A stretch of DNA of 64,000 nt. It comes from Watersipora subatra (taxonomy: Eukaryota > Bryozoa > Gymnolaemata > Cheilostomatida > Watersiporidae). Shown piece after piece: positions 48,621 through 63,600 of the stretch (positions within the stretch are counted from its first letter, which is position 1; the number at the start of each line of letters is the position of its first letter). The translations under genes and the position numbers were made by a program. The stretch is from positions 36,382,121-36,446,120 of the forward strand of contig NC_088711.1 of the NCBI RefSeq assembly GCF_963576615.1, in the 5' to 3' direction. The notes under the pieces are model-generated. The model was not told where the DNA came from. It was given only the letters and a program-made list of their open reading frames with translations, and did no database searches.

Positions 48621-51600
48621 TCAAATGGTGAAAGAGGCTTGCTCTAATTGGCTGATCTCCACAACTTCCATACCCTGCGGATCATCTATCTTTTCAACAT
48701 CTCCAGAAGATGTCTTTACCTAAAAGAAGGCAGCATGTGTTAAACACTCTCACGCATGAGGTTTACTACCGCTTAAAATATGCGCATTTTAAAAACCTAA
48801 AACACAAAAGGACTTGGCTATTGTGAAACCTATTGCTAACCTAAAGATAATGTGGAAACTCTGCAGATGGTTAACAGCTGCAAAAAGCCTAAATATCAGA
48901 ACTCGTAAAAGACAAGCTTACTTGTCGTGCTACTTACTACATATATGATGTTTCCACCACCAGCCTTAAGCTGTTCTAGCTGCTCGAGAGTTATGGAGAG
49001 TGTGTGGAGCGAGTCACCATCGCCACCGCCCATCGATATCATATCAGCTGTTATCGGAACTTCGACAGGCATTTCGCCAGTAGCCCCTACAGCCATCTCT
49101 CCGACCACACCTACATCTTCACCCATTCCCACATCTTGGCCAACAGCAACATTCAAGCCATGAGCAGTACTCGACGCTGCAGCGACTGCTGCTTCTGTTG
49201 GCAGCTCAACAGAGACAACATCCCCTGCGGCGCTTACAGCGACCTCTGATGCCAAAGCCTTAGGACTTTCAGCTTTCTGCGCTTCTGTTGTAGAAATCAT
49301 GGCCAGAGTCTCAAGGCCACTCGCATCATGCGTCAGAGGAGTCTCTATGAACTGGAACAGTAACAGGAAGTGCTAGAATTAATGCAATGGCAATCAATTG
49401 ATATGAGACTTGATCAGCTACCGATACAGAGCATGCATTAATACAAGCGCTGATTTGTACAGTTGCTGTAAACTATGGTCTAAAAGGTGATCGGTACTAA
49501 ATATCCTCCACTCACTTGACAAGATTCAAGCTCATACACAACAGTTCTTTATGTTTTGCTCTTATATATTCCTCCCTGACTATTACTATGGAAACTTCCT
49601 TGAACTCCATAAAAAGTGATAACTTCAAAGCCTTTAGAACAAACACCCGCAAACTAATAAACCTTACATAGGACTAAAAGTTGGTCTACATTATATCGCC
49701 GTATGCGGGAGTTGTCCACTCAGTGTTTTTTCATGGACTATGCGAGCAGTAACCCGATGGCAACACGTCAGGGAAGATTTCGGCAGTCAAACTTTCGCGA
49801 TAGTTCATCGAACATCCACAACAGCCTGTGCATCACTTCAGTGATAGGCCATTGCGGATGGCTTAAACCATAACTTTCACGTACAACTTTTATCGTAATT
49901 TCTAGGTAAATCAGACACGCTGATTCTGATTTGGTACTCAAAATAAAGATTGGTTCACTAACTTTCAAAGTCATTAAGGCTTTCTTAAAGTGTTTCAATA
50001 TCCGTCTCGAAAACAACACAATCGGCATTACAAGCTCCGCTCATAAATATGTGACGAATCCTAGCTTTTTCAGGAATGGAAGTTAGGGATGTTTAGTCCG
50101 ATTTAGAATAATAAAGATGGGTGTCTTAAAATTCATTAATATCTAAATCCAGCCTGTAAAATAATCTCAGTCTTTTATGGAAGGTATATAAACTATTTAA
50201 AATTGCTCGTAGCTTGTTACCTGATGTTTAAATAGGCTCAACGCCGAGAAAAATGAGCTCAAAAAGCGCGGTTTTATCACAAGCTAGCGTTGTTATTGCT
50301 CGTTTTTGAGCTCATTTTTAAATATGCGATGTTAAATAGCTTATCGACCTTTCAGAACAGACTGAGATTATTTTGAAGGCTGAATTTAGATAATAATGGA
50401 TTTTAAAACACCCATCTCTATTATTCTAAATCGGTCTAAACATCCCTACTTAACTTCCGTTCCTAAAAAGCTAGGTTACGTCACGTATTTATGGGCGGAG
50501 CTTGTTGTGCCGATCGTGTTGTTTTCGAGACGGATATTGAAACGCTTTGAAAAAGCCTTCATTACTCTGAAAGTTAGTGGACCAATCTTTATTTCGAGTA
50601 CAAAATCGGAATCAGCGTGTCTGATTTACCTAGTAAATACAATAAAAGTTGTACGTGACAGTTATGGTTTAACTATATTATCCTTCATGACCGTGGCTAC
50701 GAGACTAGTAGTTCATCATTTCATCGACCTTATTGTATAATGAGAGAGCGCTAAGCCTCAGACTATACGATGACGTAAATGCAGATGGGTTTGAGATAGA
50801 GTGAACATTGTTATCTGACAGATCACCAAAGTATTGTGTAACTACCGATATAATGTGTGACATACCGATATAATGTGAACCAGCCTTTAGCGCTCCTAAT
50901 GATCAGTGTATTTATAAGCTCAAGCCTTGTCAATTGAACAACTGGACAGCTGATCTAATACTGAATTATTAATTTGTTACAGAGTCAAAAAAAGCCTTGA
51001 CAGTACTTGACCAGTGTACACAATTAGATTATAGAGCGTTTGGCTTCAATTAAAATCGCTGGAAGACTCTTCTAGAAATGGCAAGTGAAAGACAATAACC
51101 TTGATGGCTGCTCCTGACTGGTCAACAACCAAAGTGTGCTGGTTGCCATCTGCTGTGACAGAGTCCATGAGCTTCGTCACTGACAGTTCTGGCTGGGCGA
51201 GGAGCTGTCCACTATTTGTTTCCTGTGTTGATGTGGTTGGGCCAGAAATTGTCTCGGTTAGCTCGAGGTCCTTTATAGGAGAGCAGGCGTGTCTCATGAG
51301 AGAAGCTGTTCCGTTAAACACCTTGGAACAAGTTTGGCACTGCACCAGCTGTAGAACCTGTTGGTGAATGTCAAGTACCAAATACAAAATAGATACATTT
51401 GAGTATAAGTATCAGTACTGAACTTGTTCGAGTTGCAAAAGGCATCAGCGAGCTTGTCAGCCAAATCATTTTCTGCTAACTCAATTCCTGCCTTCAATGA
51501 TCTAATGAGGTGAGTGGCCGTAACATCTGGCTTCGACTAACCACTAGCTAGGTATCAAGCATTATGATGAAAAACTGTAGTTGTTTGAAGTGCATGAAGA

Positions 51601-54600
51601 ACTAGGAATTTGACCAATAAATGACACTCCATTACTCGTTCGTTTACTGAAAATAAAATCTAAGATTTTCCACAACCTCATAAAGAACACTACAAGCCCA
51701 CATAATGAACACTACATGCCCTCATAATGAACAGTACATGCCCTCATTATGAACACTACATGCCCTCATAATGAACAGTACATGGCCTTACAATGAATAA
51801 CATATTTGTTTTGAGTAAAGTATGCATGATACTACAATTATAATTCTAGTTTAATCCTACAATCACCTTCCTCTAAGTGCAGCAAGGAACCAGATATTTA
51901 CTACTATAGTTATAGACGCCCATGTAATGCAAAAGACAAGTGATAATCACAGTGTCTATAACCTAAACCCACGAGGTATCTCTACACAACAACTTACAGG
52001 TTCACGGACAACCTTAGGTTGGGGAGGCGGCGTAATCTTCTGAGTTCTAGGTGCGGCTGGAGAAACAACTGGAACATTGAGAATCTTGCTGGCGACGACG
52101 CTATGCGAATTCAGGACATTTTTTTTACTAGATGGAGGCTCAGACCTGATGATTGTTGGAGGGCGCCTAAAAAGTCATAAGAAGGACTCTCTCAAACTAT
52201 GAATGCAGAAGCAAAAACAACTACATATGTGATAGCCTTCAAACCTAGCATCAATTCTGCTAGACTTAATCTTACACGTGGGCTACAAGCCTGGCTTTTG
52301 ATGATCTCATCGACACCGGTGAGACCATGTAAAAAACATAGGCTAACCCATGCAAGGTGTTACTCAGATAAATAGAAGCATGACTCCACACAAACAATAA
52401 CAAAATTGTTTCCCATACCTATTTCCAGACCAAAATAACGTAAATGCTATAAAATATTAAGGATTATTTCCTAGCGTCTACACACTTCCATGTAAGCTGA
52501 ATAGGGTAAAAGATTGAAAAAGGTAAAATATACGTAATCATGCAAATAATACATTGCTAAGTACATGTATGTGTATGAAACATTGATGACCCTAACACAG
52601 CTTCAAAGATCTCAGGACACATTACTAATAGCTATACTACTGTGACCTATTTCTAAACTGGACACAATCCCCACAAAAAAGTTCTCTTTAATACTATGAC
52701 TGTGGAAACCATAAAATTCCCATAACAAAAATGAGAGCACACTAGAAAATTACTAATGACTAGCGCTAAACGTTTCGTTCCCCAATATGCAAGTTCATTT
52801 CTAAAATTCAGTCAAACCAGTACATAAGCTTAATGTACTGTTTGAAATATGTCCCAATCTCGCAATATGTAGCAACTGTGGTCTACATTTTTCACTCAGA
52901 CAATCTGGTGCCAGTGAGCAGCGATTTGGACAAATATGACCAGGTATTATAGCTGTATGCGCGCCACGATGTCTCGCAGCCAAAGTAATGATAAAACGTC
53001 TACAATCATCCCTTGCATCACGACAGGATTACACCAGCGCCTGCTCTCCCCTCAACCTGGTGTAATTGCCAAACACAACCAACTGATTCTAATTGCAATT
53101 GTTGCCACTATAACACGTATAAATGAATGGTACAGCTTTGTGTGACTCACAGTTTTAATGCAATACTAAAGTTGTCTTTCCTTGTCAAACTGTAATATGT
53201 TTTAGCCATTAATAAACATTGCACACAATATCCTTTCAAATTGACTTGTTTATCTGATACATCTAGTGCAGTTGAGGAATGATGCAACCTCCTCATGTGA
53301 GTACGGTAGTTGTATCTGTATTTCAGATTACAAAAGGCCAGAAAACAGAGAGAGGGATACGTACGGGGTGATCTTGTTAACAGTTGGGCCATTTGAAACA
53401 GGAGGGGGCTTAACAAGGGCTTTCTCCCTCTCTTGTAACGTTACGTCGTTTATCTTCTCAACCATCCTATGCCTCAACCTGTGGATCTTCTTTTGGCTGT
53501 ATTCATGTACCTCCTTGAAATGTCTGAGCATGTCGCGGTACTAACAACATGAGACAACATGGCTACCAATATTTGTAATATTCATCTCATGGTACTAACA
53601 ACAGGAAGCAACATGGCTGCTAATATCTATGCTGTTCATCTCATCTCAATAGATCTACTCATACGTAATATGAGAAATAAGCTAGGTAAACGCTTACCGA
53701 GTTTATGGTTGTGTAGCAGACTGTACAAGTCAGAGAAACAATGGACGGTCTTGACTTGTTAGGTCTACCCGGTGGCCGACCAATCAGCTGCACTTTCCTG
53801 CCGTAGCGCGCAAGGAGGTCCTTATCTGACATGGCACAAAACTTTGTGGGCTTGGTCGGTGGTACGCGCCTTCGCAGGTTCTTTAAGAACGGATCATTTT
53901 CCTCTGTCAATCTTTCATTTTCAGTTCCTGATAGGCAAAACTAATACTTATTAAATTCTGTTCAGAATTTCTTGGCACATCCATAGAGGCGCTGGATTCA
54001 TCACTAAATTAACCTTTCAGTTAACAAGTAATCGGAGTTGTGATGCCATGCATAGACTAGATGCTGTTTGTTGAAATATCTCTAACATTGAAAAGAAATG
54101 ATCAAATATTTTGTAATATTTAATCTATACATGTGATATATACATGTATCATGTACATGTATCAACAGTGGAGAGACAAAGATAATAGAATGTGAGCAGG
54201 TGATGGATAGAATTTCTTATAAGAAAATGTTTCGATAGAGCCATATCCGCCAGTGTATTTACACAACGAGTACATATATTTGTACGTAACTCTATTAGAA
54301 TGAAAACAACAATCTTAGGACATCTTTTACCATGTATTATCACGCTTCGTAGGCTAATATGTAATTATGAATATCTCAACTTGATGGCTTTTCATCATTG
54401 TTTTTAAAGACTTACATATCAAATGCGCAGTGGCCTGTACAGTTTCCAAAAACATTTGACAGATTCATTATGAAACTCATTTGTTTAACATTTTAATTCT
54501 TTTTTGGCTAGAACGCTAATATTTAATATGAAGTAATATAAAGAGTCAACCATGAAACAGGAGCTATTTTTATCAATAGCAGTTATCCGATTAAAAAAGA

Positions 54601-57600
54601 GCATTGATAGAATTGATCTTCAGTAGACCATCATTAAAATCTGTTCTTTTGATAGATCTGTTTTATATTCACTTTGCATTTTCTTACACACAAAAAAAAT
54701 GCACATTAATACCTCGATATAGAAAAACAATAATAACTATATTATTTCCTATATCGGATGTTATTAGTTGATAGAACAGAATAATAATAACATACGAAAG
54801 GTGAACAAACAAAGGTTGATTGTCAACTTTGTACATGTAAATGTAGATTAGCTAAATGTTATCTACAAATAACACGAATGACTGATGCATGAGGAAAGGA
54901 GATTTCTGAGTACAATTTAGATAGAAGTGATGAAAAGGAGTGGGCAATAAAACTCTTAGCTCTAATCTATCTCCAGACAGGTTGAAGAAGCGATAGGTAG
55001 CAGTGATGGGGAGTTTATTGAATTTGATAGTAACTAGCGAGTGAGGTGAATAGTTACGTAAATATGAGACGAATGTACGAACTTGTAATGTAAATAGTTG
55101 TTGCATAACCTTAGTGCTCTCGTGACTCCTAGCATCTTTCTTATTCTAATACTAACACAGATTTCGGGCATTTTCGCATAAAAAACCAAATTTTGAAACT
55201 ATGTCAACAAAAACCATCAGAGTATGCATATGAGCAGCATATGGATCCATTTCAAACAAAGATAATTCCAAAGGTTTCTGTGAACGAATGAAAAAACCTA
55301 ATATCTAAACTTTAGCCCACGACCAAACACGAGTGAAGCGATTGGTTTGGGAGATTTATGATAAATGCACATGTGCACACAACTCCCGAAAAATTATCCG
55401 TTAACGGCCGTCACCAAACCCTTGTAACGAAATCCTATCAACAAATTTAACTATTTTTCAGTAAAGTCGTTTAAGTATAATAATGATACAAACGCATATA
55501 AACCTATTTAAATATGTTACCAAACCTTTGAAAGGTTACTGCAAATTCCTAAAACTAACCCATCTGATCGGATTATACATAAATAGACAGATTTATTTGG
55601 CCGAAAATCGTTATTAAAACTTGCTAAGCCTCACTTTTATCAAAGTTAAGACCAGAAATTAAAACGCCGAGCGACAGAGAATAGAACGATTAGGTCGTGC
55701 GCATTTCACGAAAAAAATAATGTGCACGTTTCACCAGTCTATAGCATTGTCGAATTCCCGAAGGTTTCTGTAATTAAGTTAGGAGTATTGAAATCGTTTC
55801 ATTTTTGTCGATTTAAAAGTATTTTAGACATTTTAGACAATTGGAGTACTTTGGTATTCTAACTGATGTCCAACGCAGTGTAAGTAAAGAAAATGACGAT
55901 GATATTTTTTCTAACGGTTCTTATGAGATTATTACAATAACTAATAAGTTTGGATGACTACAGAACAATGACTACGTAGTACAGAATTTCTAAAAATCTA
56001 TATAAATATCACAACTTCGTGATATTGTTAGCTATAAGGTTTTGAAATGTAAACAAAATTGTGCATTGGTTTTATATTATTACTATGTTAGTAATATTGG
56101 TTATTCTAATAATATCAGTGCATTTTACTTCTAATATTGGCCAATATTGCATTTCTCCTATTGCAGAGGGAGAGATATAAACATATAATCTTTTCCTTTC
56201 AGTATTGCTATTTGTTGTATATAATAACACCCACACCTAGTACATTACAGCTCCCATTGCAGTTATCCTATTGCACTGCAGTGCCATTTGACTGCTAATA
56301 TTGCATTTCTCAACCATCAGTACCCTTTCTTTTTTTCCAATATCACTTTGGTCGTGGGCTGTATGGCAGTGGAATTTCTAGTTTATAATATAAATATATT
56401 TTCCTTTCACATGCCAACCAAACTTGAAAAGAAAAGCTTGTTAATAATACTGAAGTATTCTTCTCAACATATTTAAAAATATTCATAAACAGGAAATAGC
56501 GAGAAAGTCAAACTATTTAGCTGCCTTTAGGTTTAACTTTCTATTGTAATCTATTACACGAGGGCACCTCACATCTTCAGATCCGTCTTGGAGCAATTGG
56601 AAACTCCCAAAAGAATGATATCTTGTTTATTTACTTTGACAGTAAATAATAAAAAAATAAATATACTTTCTCAACCATTTCTTTGCTTAACCCTTTGAAT
56701 CCTGGCCGTTTTTGTCAATGCCTGTCTGTAACCCTAGGCAATTTGTCCAACGATCCCAAGTTTTTAAACTTTTATTAAATATATCTAAATGTGCTCATAA
56801 TACAATGATATTTGATAATACAACTAGTAAAAAAGTTGGGCAACCCACAACAAATGTCATCAAACAAAAGAACAGTACTTCACCATTATTCAGGCTAAAA
56901 CTAAAAAAGTTTGAAAATTTTTATATAACTCGTAAAAACATTTACAGTAGTATCATATCTATCGCACATGTTTATCATCATTTCATGACTTTAAATATAC
57001 TAGAAAAATATAGTTAATATAATAAAATTCATTATTTGCATCATTTATTACCTACCAACGATTGAGCCGCATCGATTTTTTTCGCGATATCATCCTAATA
57101 AACATTTGTTATTATATCGAAGAAAGTCGATAAATATCTTTGAAAACAGTAAAAATGGATGTAAAAATTCCAGAGCTTTCATTTTATGCAAAGATTAAAC
57201 GAATTGGCTTGCGTTGTTGCTTAGAAACAGCGATTGTAAACAGAGTCGTGCCAAGGCCGGTTTTCCGGCCTCTAGGGTTTCTGACGCACCCTGTGTAAGG
57301 CCGCAAAAGCGGCTGTTAGGGTTCAAAGGGTTAAGAATTCTCTTTTTCACTAGGATCTCTAAACAATGTCTCCAACTTCTGTGAAGAGGACTAGTGCAGC
57401 TGTATGAAGAGAATAATATGACATACCAAGCTTCTTGAGCTGCCTGATAAATGCCTGGTTTCGTATGAAGGGCCTGAGTCTATCTACAAAGTCCTTAGAC
57501 TTGTAGTGAGTCTTCTGCAGATGACGGGAAAGGTTCTTTTGCTGTAGAAGTAAATAGTCACTCATCAAATAACATCAGTTTCATTAAAACTTACACATTT

Positions 57601-60600
57601 GTTAGTGAATGCAGCACATCAGCTCATCGAACAATAAAGCTAAGCTAGTAAACAGAAAAGGAGACCAGATGCAAGTACAGTAATCCTAGTAGTTAACCAG
57701 GACTGGTGCACCCTACGAAATGTGAAAATATGTGAAATAGAAACTACTAAACTCATATCTGATGAAGTAACTTTTTTATTAATCCTAAGCATTTTCCACT
57801 TTTACTTATGTTTATTAGATAATTTTGAGGGTCGAATGCGCATAAGAGGCCTGATGAAGGGTGTCACAAGTACTTTGCACATTTACACTTCACAAAGCAT
57901 AACATGAAAACAAAGCATAGCACCAAAGCAGGGAATACTGATGACTGCTACCACAATGACACTATGATGCTCACGGAGGGATCTCCCTAGGCAAGGGTAT
58001 GAGAGAGATTTATGTATCTTTGCTTCAACATTTTTTGTCACATGTTAATTTTTTTAACATGTCAAAAAATGTTAACATGTCAAAAAAATGTTAACAGGTA
58101 AACATTAATCTAAATGTTAATTTTTTTATCACCAAGATTAAAAAAATTAAAATGTAAAAAATCTTTACCAGCAATTTTTTTGCTGAAGCCCCGAAAGCTA
58201 AACAGCAAGTAGCGAAAGATTCCCATAGTCAAGAGTCTACATATGTAGTTAAAAGTAAATCCATTCTGAACTATGCTTTGTATGATGAAATCATTGTATA
58301 TTGAAACAAATATTACCATAACGCTCGCTAAGTACCAATTGTGTAATCTATTTAACTTGTTCAAAAATTCAAAAACTTATAATAATTCATTGATAAATCT
58401 TACTGGTAATAATAAATCAACGCGCAAACAAGCAAGATCGTGACAAAAATCTGTCACTAGAACATATGCTCACACGGCCGAGCTGCCATCGGACAGTTTC
58501 AACAATCCTTGATGGCATTAAATTTGGACAAGAGGATATATAGGGTGGATCATTGGAGAGGAGAACTCAAACTTGGCAAAGTCACGATATTTCAGCTATA
58601 ACAAGTTCCTCAATGGCTTGGCGCTCAGTCGGTTTCTGGTTGCTGAGTCTAAATAAGTGGCATCTGTGTGTCGGTCTCTTCGGAGAGTAGTATATACATG
58701 TAGTATATACCCGAATAAGGATAATAATGAGTAGAAACTTAATGAACACAAATTAAAGACGTCACACAGTACAATAGTGCCAAGAGAAAAACTATACTTG
58801 TATACGGAGAGGACGAAAACTGTAAAAGACTTTCTTACCACATTTATTTGTATTCATCGACGATTTGTCAGCCTGAGAGACGCTGGAATGCGCAATTATT
58901 TAATATTTATCTAGTCGCCGATTCGTAATTAATTAATACTCTGTTATTTGGAGACACTGAGAGAGACACACATTTGTTTATAACGTGGTTGGTTCTTAAA
59001 ACTACATTTTTACATATCTGCTACTGCTACCATTAAATCTTGTAATTCTCGCTCTAAGCTGTATTCCTGTGTATATTATTATTACTAAAATAGAGCCGAT
59101 ATAATTATATCTATTAAAACTATGAATTCTCTCTAAACTGTGGACTGCAACTTACACACAAGAAATTACAAGTAACTACCACAGTTCTGCTTTGCTAGTT
59201 TCAAAACAAATACATTATACAAAAACTAAATGTAAAAATTAAACTGTATGATAAAAACTATTGAAACAATAATGCATAAGGAGAGGTTTTCAATATTACT
59301 GCAGTACCTTAAAGGAATGCAAAGGAAAGTGTAAGCTCAAAATGCTTAGGCTCGGATGGAGATACCCAGCAAAACCCAACAAGGTGATGTTCAAACTAAC
59401 CTTAATTATTACAGTAGACACTCCTATAACATAAATAATCCGTTCTAGGACCGGTTACAGTATGGGGATTTTATGTTCTAGACTAAATTTTTTAATTTAA
59501 TGACTGTACAGCAACTGGAGTATTATTGCTTTGTATCGACAATTTTTACCTTGCATATTAGGCTTGGTGATTACGGTATTTTATCATAAGGGGAGGGCAT
59601 GACTTAAATGTCAATTTACAGTAATTTTTTTCATTGTTTTAAACAGCAAAGTCTATTCTGCAAAAATAATTTATATTTTACAATAAAGTAAAACAAAAAT
59701 CTTTACTATAATAAGAGTGGCGTCTGTTCATCCACCTATCTGTTGCCATGGTGAGAGTTTAGGATCAACCAGAGCCATATAGCTTTACAAATTCCCGCGA
59801 CAAAAACCGGAAACAAAAACACTTATTTCCAAACAAACCCAATCGAAATACTGACCTATAATGGAATATTCTTACCTCGCTCTCAATACCGCTCTTTTTT
59901 GCATTTTACGCTTTTACAAAAAAGTAATTAGTAGCTTTTTGTAGGGAATTTTGTTCTCTTTCAAATACAATCTTTCAAATCTTTCTGTATAATACAACAA
60001 TCAATTTTAAAGTGACCGCCAATGGGAGTAACTTTTGTTGAATAATGTTGTGGCCTCTCCATTATAACTTATATGAAAATAGTGGGCGTGGCTTGTTTGT
60101 TTGGAAACGAGTGAGCTCCGATATATGCTTCCAATGGTCACGAGACTCTGTGAAGCTATGCAGCTCTGAGATCAATGATAGCCCTCGACAAGACTCTAAC
60201 TCGTGACATTCAGCTTGATAGACCGTCACTCTAGCAACTGCCCTAATCGTTCGGATTTATGCGCTATTGAATGATTGTGCGACTACTTATTCTCTGCACT
60301 TTATAGGCACACCTGATGATCTCTTTAGGCAAACTAGACTGATGGGGTACTAGTAAACATATAATAGAGATAGCCCCATACATCATTTTTTCTCACAAGT
60401 GCGGTAAGAGAGAAAGTGATGTAAAAAGGATAACTACGAGATTCTTGTTATTCAAATCAAATTTGAGAACTTGCACTGACTTGAGTTAGATGGAATATTT
60501 TATGTAGTACGAAGCAAAAACTTTACAGATTTTATACATTAAATGGAATTTACATTATAGGAAGTTTACGTTATAGGAGCTATGTATCCATTGATGGCAC

Positions 60601-63600
60601 AGAAAGAGAAGAACTGACAACTTCATATACTTTTTATGTATTGCACAGATAAGAAATGGTAAAACAAGTTTCCACTTAAACATACTTCGAGAGTTCCGAG
60701 TAAGAACTAGTGAAGGGGTTCTCAAGCCAGACATGGTTGCCAGCAAGAACAATCTGACCTATGCGCTGGATGCAGACATTTGGTCGAATAGTGTAGATTC
60801 AGTTGACCCTAGCCTGTCTTGACAAACTGTTGTTTTTGCAGAGTTGTCCCCCTTTGAACGGGGTGAGCCAAACAACAGCTTGTTACAATACGCACTGCAC
60901 CTGATGCATCAGCTGCACTGAAAGGGAGTTGTTCTCTTCCGTCTATGCGGCTTGGCTGCGATGTTATGTCGGTCGCTCCATTGGTAATCATAACGGATTT
61001 AGCGCAAAAATTTATGTAGAAAAAATAAGATGAAAACATTTAACCAGAGACCAGTCTCTGCGGTAAACGTTAGTAGAACTTAGGCAACAACAGCAACTAA
61101 ACATGTCGTTATTTGTGCGCTCAGTCAGTTTTATTTGTATTTTTGTATCATTCAGTTTTATTTGTTTTTATTGATTTTATTTTTAATTTATTTTATTCTC
61201 AAAATCTACTAAAGTTTACAGCAGAGACTGATCTCTGATTAAACGTGTTTATCTTATTTTTTTCTACATTAACTTTTGCACTAAATCCGTTATGATTACC
61301 AATGGAGCGACCGACATAACATCGCAGCCAAGTCGCATAGACGGAAGAAAACAACTCCCTTTCAGTGCAGCTGATGCAACAGGTGCAGTGCGTACTGTGA
61401 GAAGCTGTTGTTTTGCTCGCCGGAGGACAGCTCCGCAAAAACAACAGTTTGTCAAGACAGGCTAAGTTGACCCCTATAATGCCAAGGTAAACAAATACGG
61501 CGGCACCAAGTTTGTGGCCCGCCAAAAACTTTAAGTAGGAGTTTAACTGGTGCGAACAGCATTTTACCCGGTGCCTGAAATGGGTACCTGGTGGTACTCA
61601 ACTGGAGAAGGATGATTTGCGCTAAGACCATCGAGTGCGAATGGTCTTTTAACAAACTACAAACAGAACAGAGGAGACCCACCTGGCTGTAGATGTTTCT
61701 ACAGTAAATGCATGGGAAGAAGGCTTTCCTATCAGAGTGCTGGTAATTCATATGATTGATGAGAGTCTTAAGGCACGAATAGAGGGTGTTACAACGGAAG
61801 CATGTCCTCGTTAGCCAGTCACAATCTTTCCTATTTTTAATCTCGAGGTGAGAGAGTCGGTGTCTCTGCTTGGGTCCGAGCACGTAGTGCTCATCATCTC
61901 TCAAGTAAGCATACAGGTCAGGGTCGTGCTCGAATTCAGTGTTAGCATTCTCCTCTGAACCTGGTGAGTGGAGAACAACTTGTGATTCTATCAGTCCTAG
62001 CATCACTGCGTGATGCAAACTGGTCTTTAGAATGATAGTGATATCGCCGACATCGCACTAACCATTTTTTGATATTATATTAATATAATATCGGTATAAT
62101 ATCAAAATTAATATATTAATATAATAGATGATATTGATATAACCAGCATATCAGCATCTACCTCCCATACACAATAGATCACCCACACTATATAACTCAT
62201 CTGTAACTTATCACATACCAAATACATGCACAAAAATACTATACATAAATTATCTGCAAATACAACTTGAAATAATATTATGATTTGAAAAAAAATCTGA
62301 TGCTTAAATAAGTTTGAATAGCAATTTAATTAGCAATCTAAAACTTCTATGGACATCTTTGAGAAAGAATAGAAACTTGAGAAATGACAGAAATCAAAGC
62401 AACAAAAACATATAAACCGGCTGATGCCTCAAATTATCAACCTTGAATTTGACCCCAACAGACGCCTTCAATAAACCTGTGAAAGAACTCAGTTTAACAG
62501 TTTATCTATAAATATGGCTTATCCTATTTCTACTTAATTCAAAAGTGATGTATGATTGAAAATAATAAAATAAAATTCAATAGATTGTTTAGAACTTATC
62601 TAGGAATATGGGTATTTAGAATCTAGATGACTAGTTGATAAAAACAGTTGCTAGAGTTAGCAGAAAGTTTTAACTGAAACCAACTGAATCTATCTGTGTC
62701 TGATATCTCCTCAGTCTTTGACAAAGGTATAATCCAGCTGCTATACTCACCTATGCACGAGTCTGATATCTCCTCAGTCTTTGACAAAGGTATAATCCAG
62801 CTGCTATACTCACCTATGCACGAGTCTGATATCTCCTCAGTCTTTGACAAAGGTATAATCTAGCTGCTATACTCACCTATGCACGAGTCTGATATCTCCT
62901 CAGTCTTTGATAAAGGTATAATCTAGCTGCTATACTCACCTATGTACGAGTCTGATATCTCCTCACTCTTAGTATCGGTAGAATCAGCTGTGAGAGAATC
63001 CGGCTCAACATAACCATCTGATTGAGAAGAGCTGTTGTCTGCTGCTTGAGCATGCGAAATTTTCTCAACTTTCACAAGTGAATCGGTTTCATTCTTCAAG
63101 CCATCAATGATCTTCACTGAAGTAGCCACAAGTTTAGATGTTGGTGCATGTTTTATGATGCGTCTGAGACCAAGTTTAACACCCTGGTTATCCTTCGTTG
63201 TAGCCAACACGGTCTGTTCACCTTCCAGCAATGAGCCATCCACCATATTCTCATAAACAACAAAGTTGCCTGATCGTGATACTGGCAGAGGAGAAAGCAG
63301 GTTTAACACTTTAACCTTCTTGAGCTCTTCAAAGGTCATACTAAGACTAGGCTGCGAAGTGACTTTTGTATCATTATTTTGTACGGACACAACATGGTAT
63401 GGGGTGAGGCCTGTCTTTGGTGGCAAGGGAGCAATAGGAATGACTCCAGACTTTTTAACAGTTTCTGATGGCGCGCTAGAAGCAGAAGTATCTGCAGCCT
63501 TAGCCTTGACATCTACCGGCATTTCTTCATCACTCTCTTCCGATTCCTGGTTGACATTTACCGTGACAAGTTTGCGCAAGTCCATTTCCTCCTCATCGCT

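Noticed and set aside
48338-48631. 97-codon plus-strand frame
   Set aside because: It lies antisense over the gene B terminal exon and 3' UTR and resembles no protein family.
62623-62850. 75-codon minus-strand frame with repeated SKTEEISDS units
   Set aside because: It arises from the 63-bp tandem duplication downstream of the used donor; not an independent gene.
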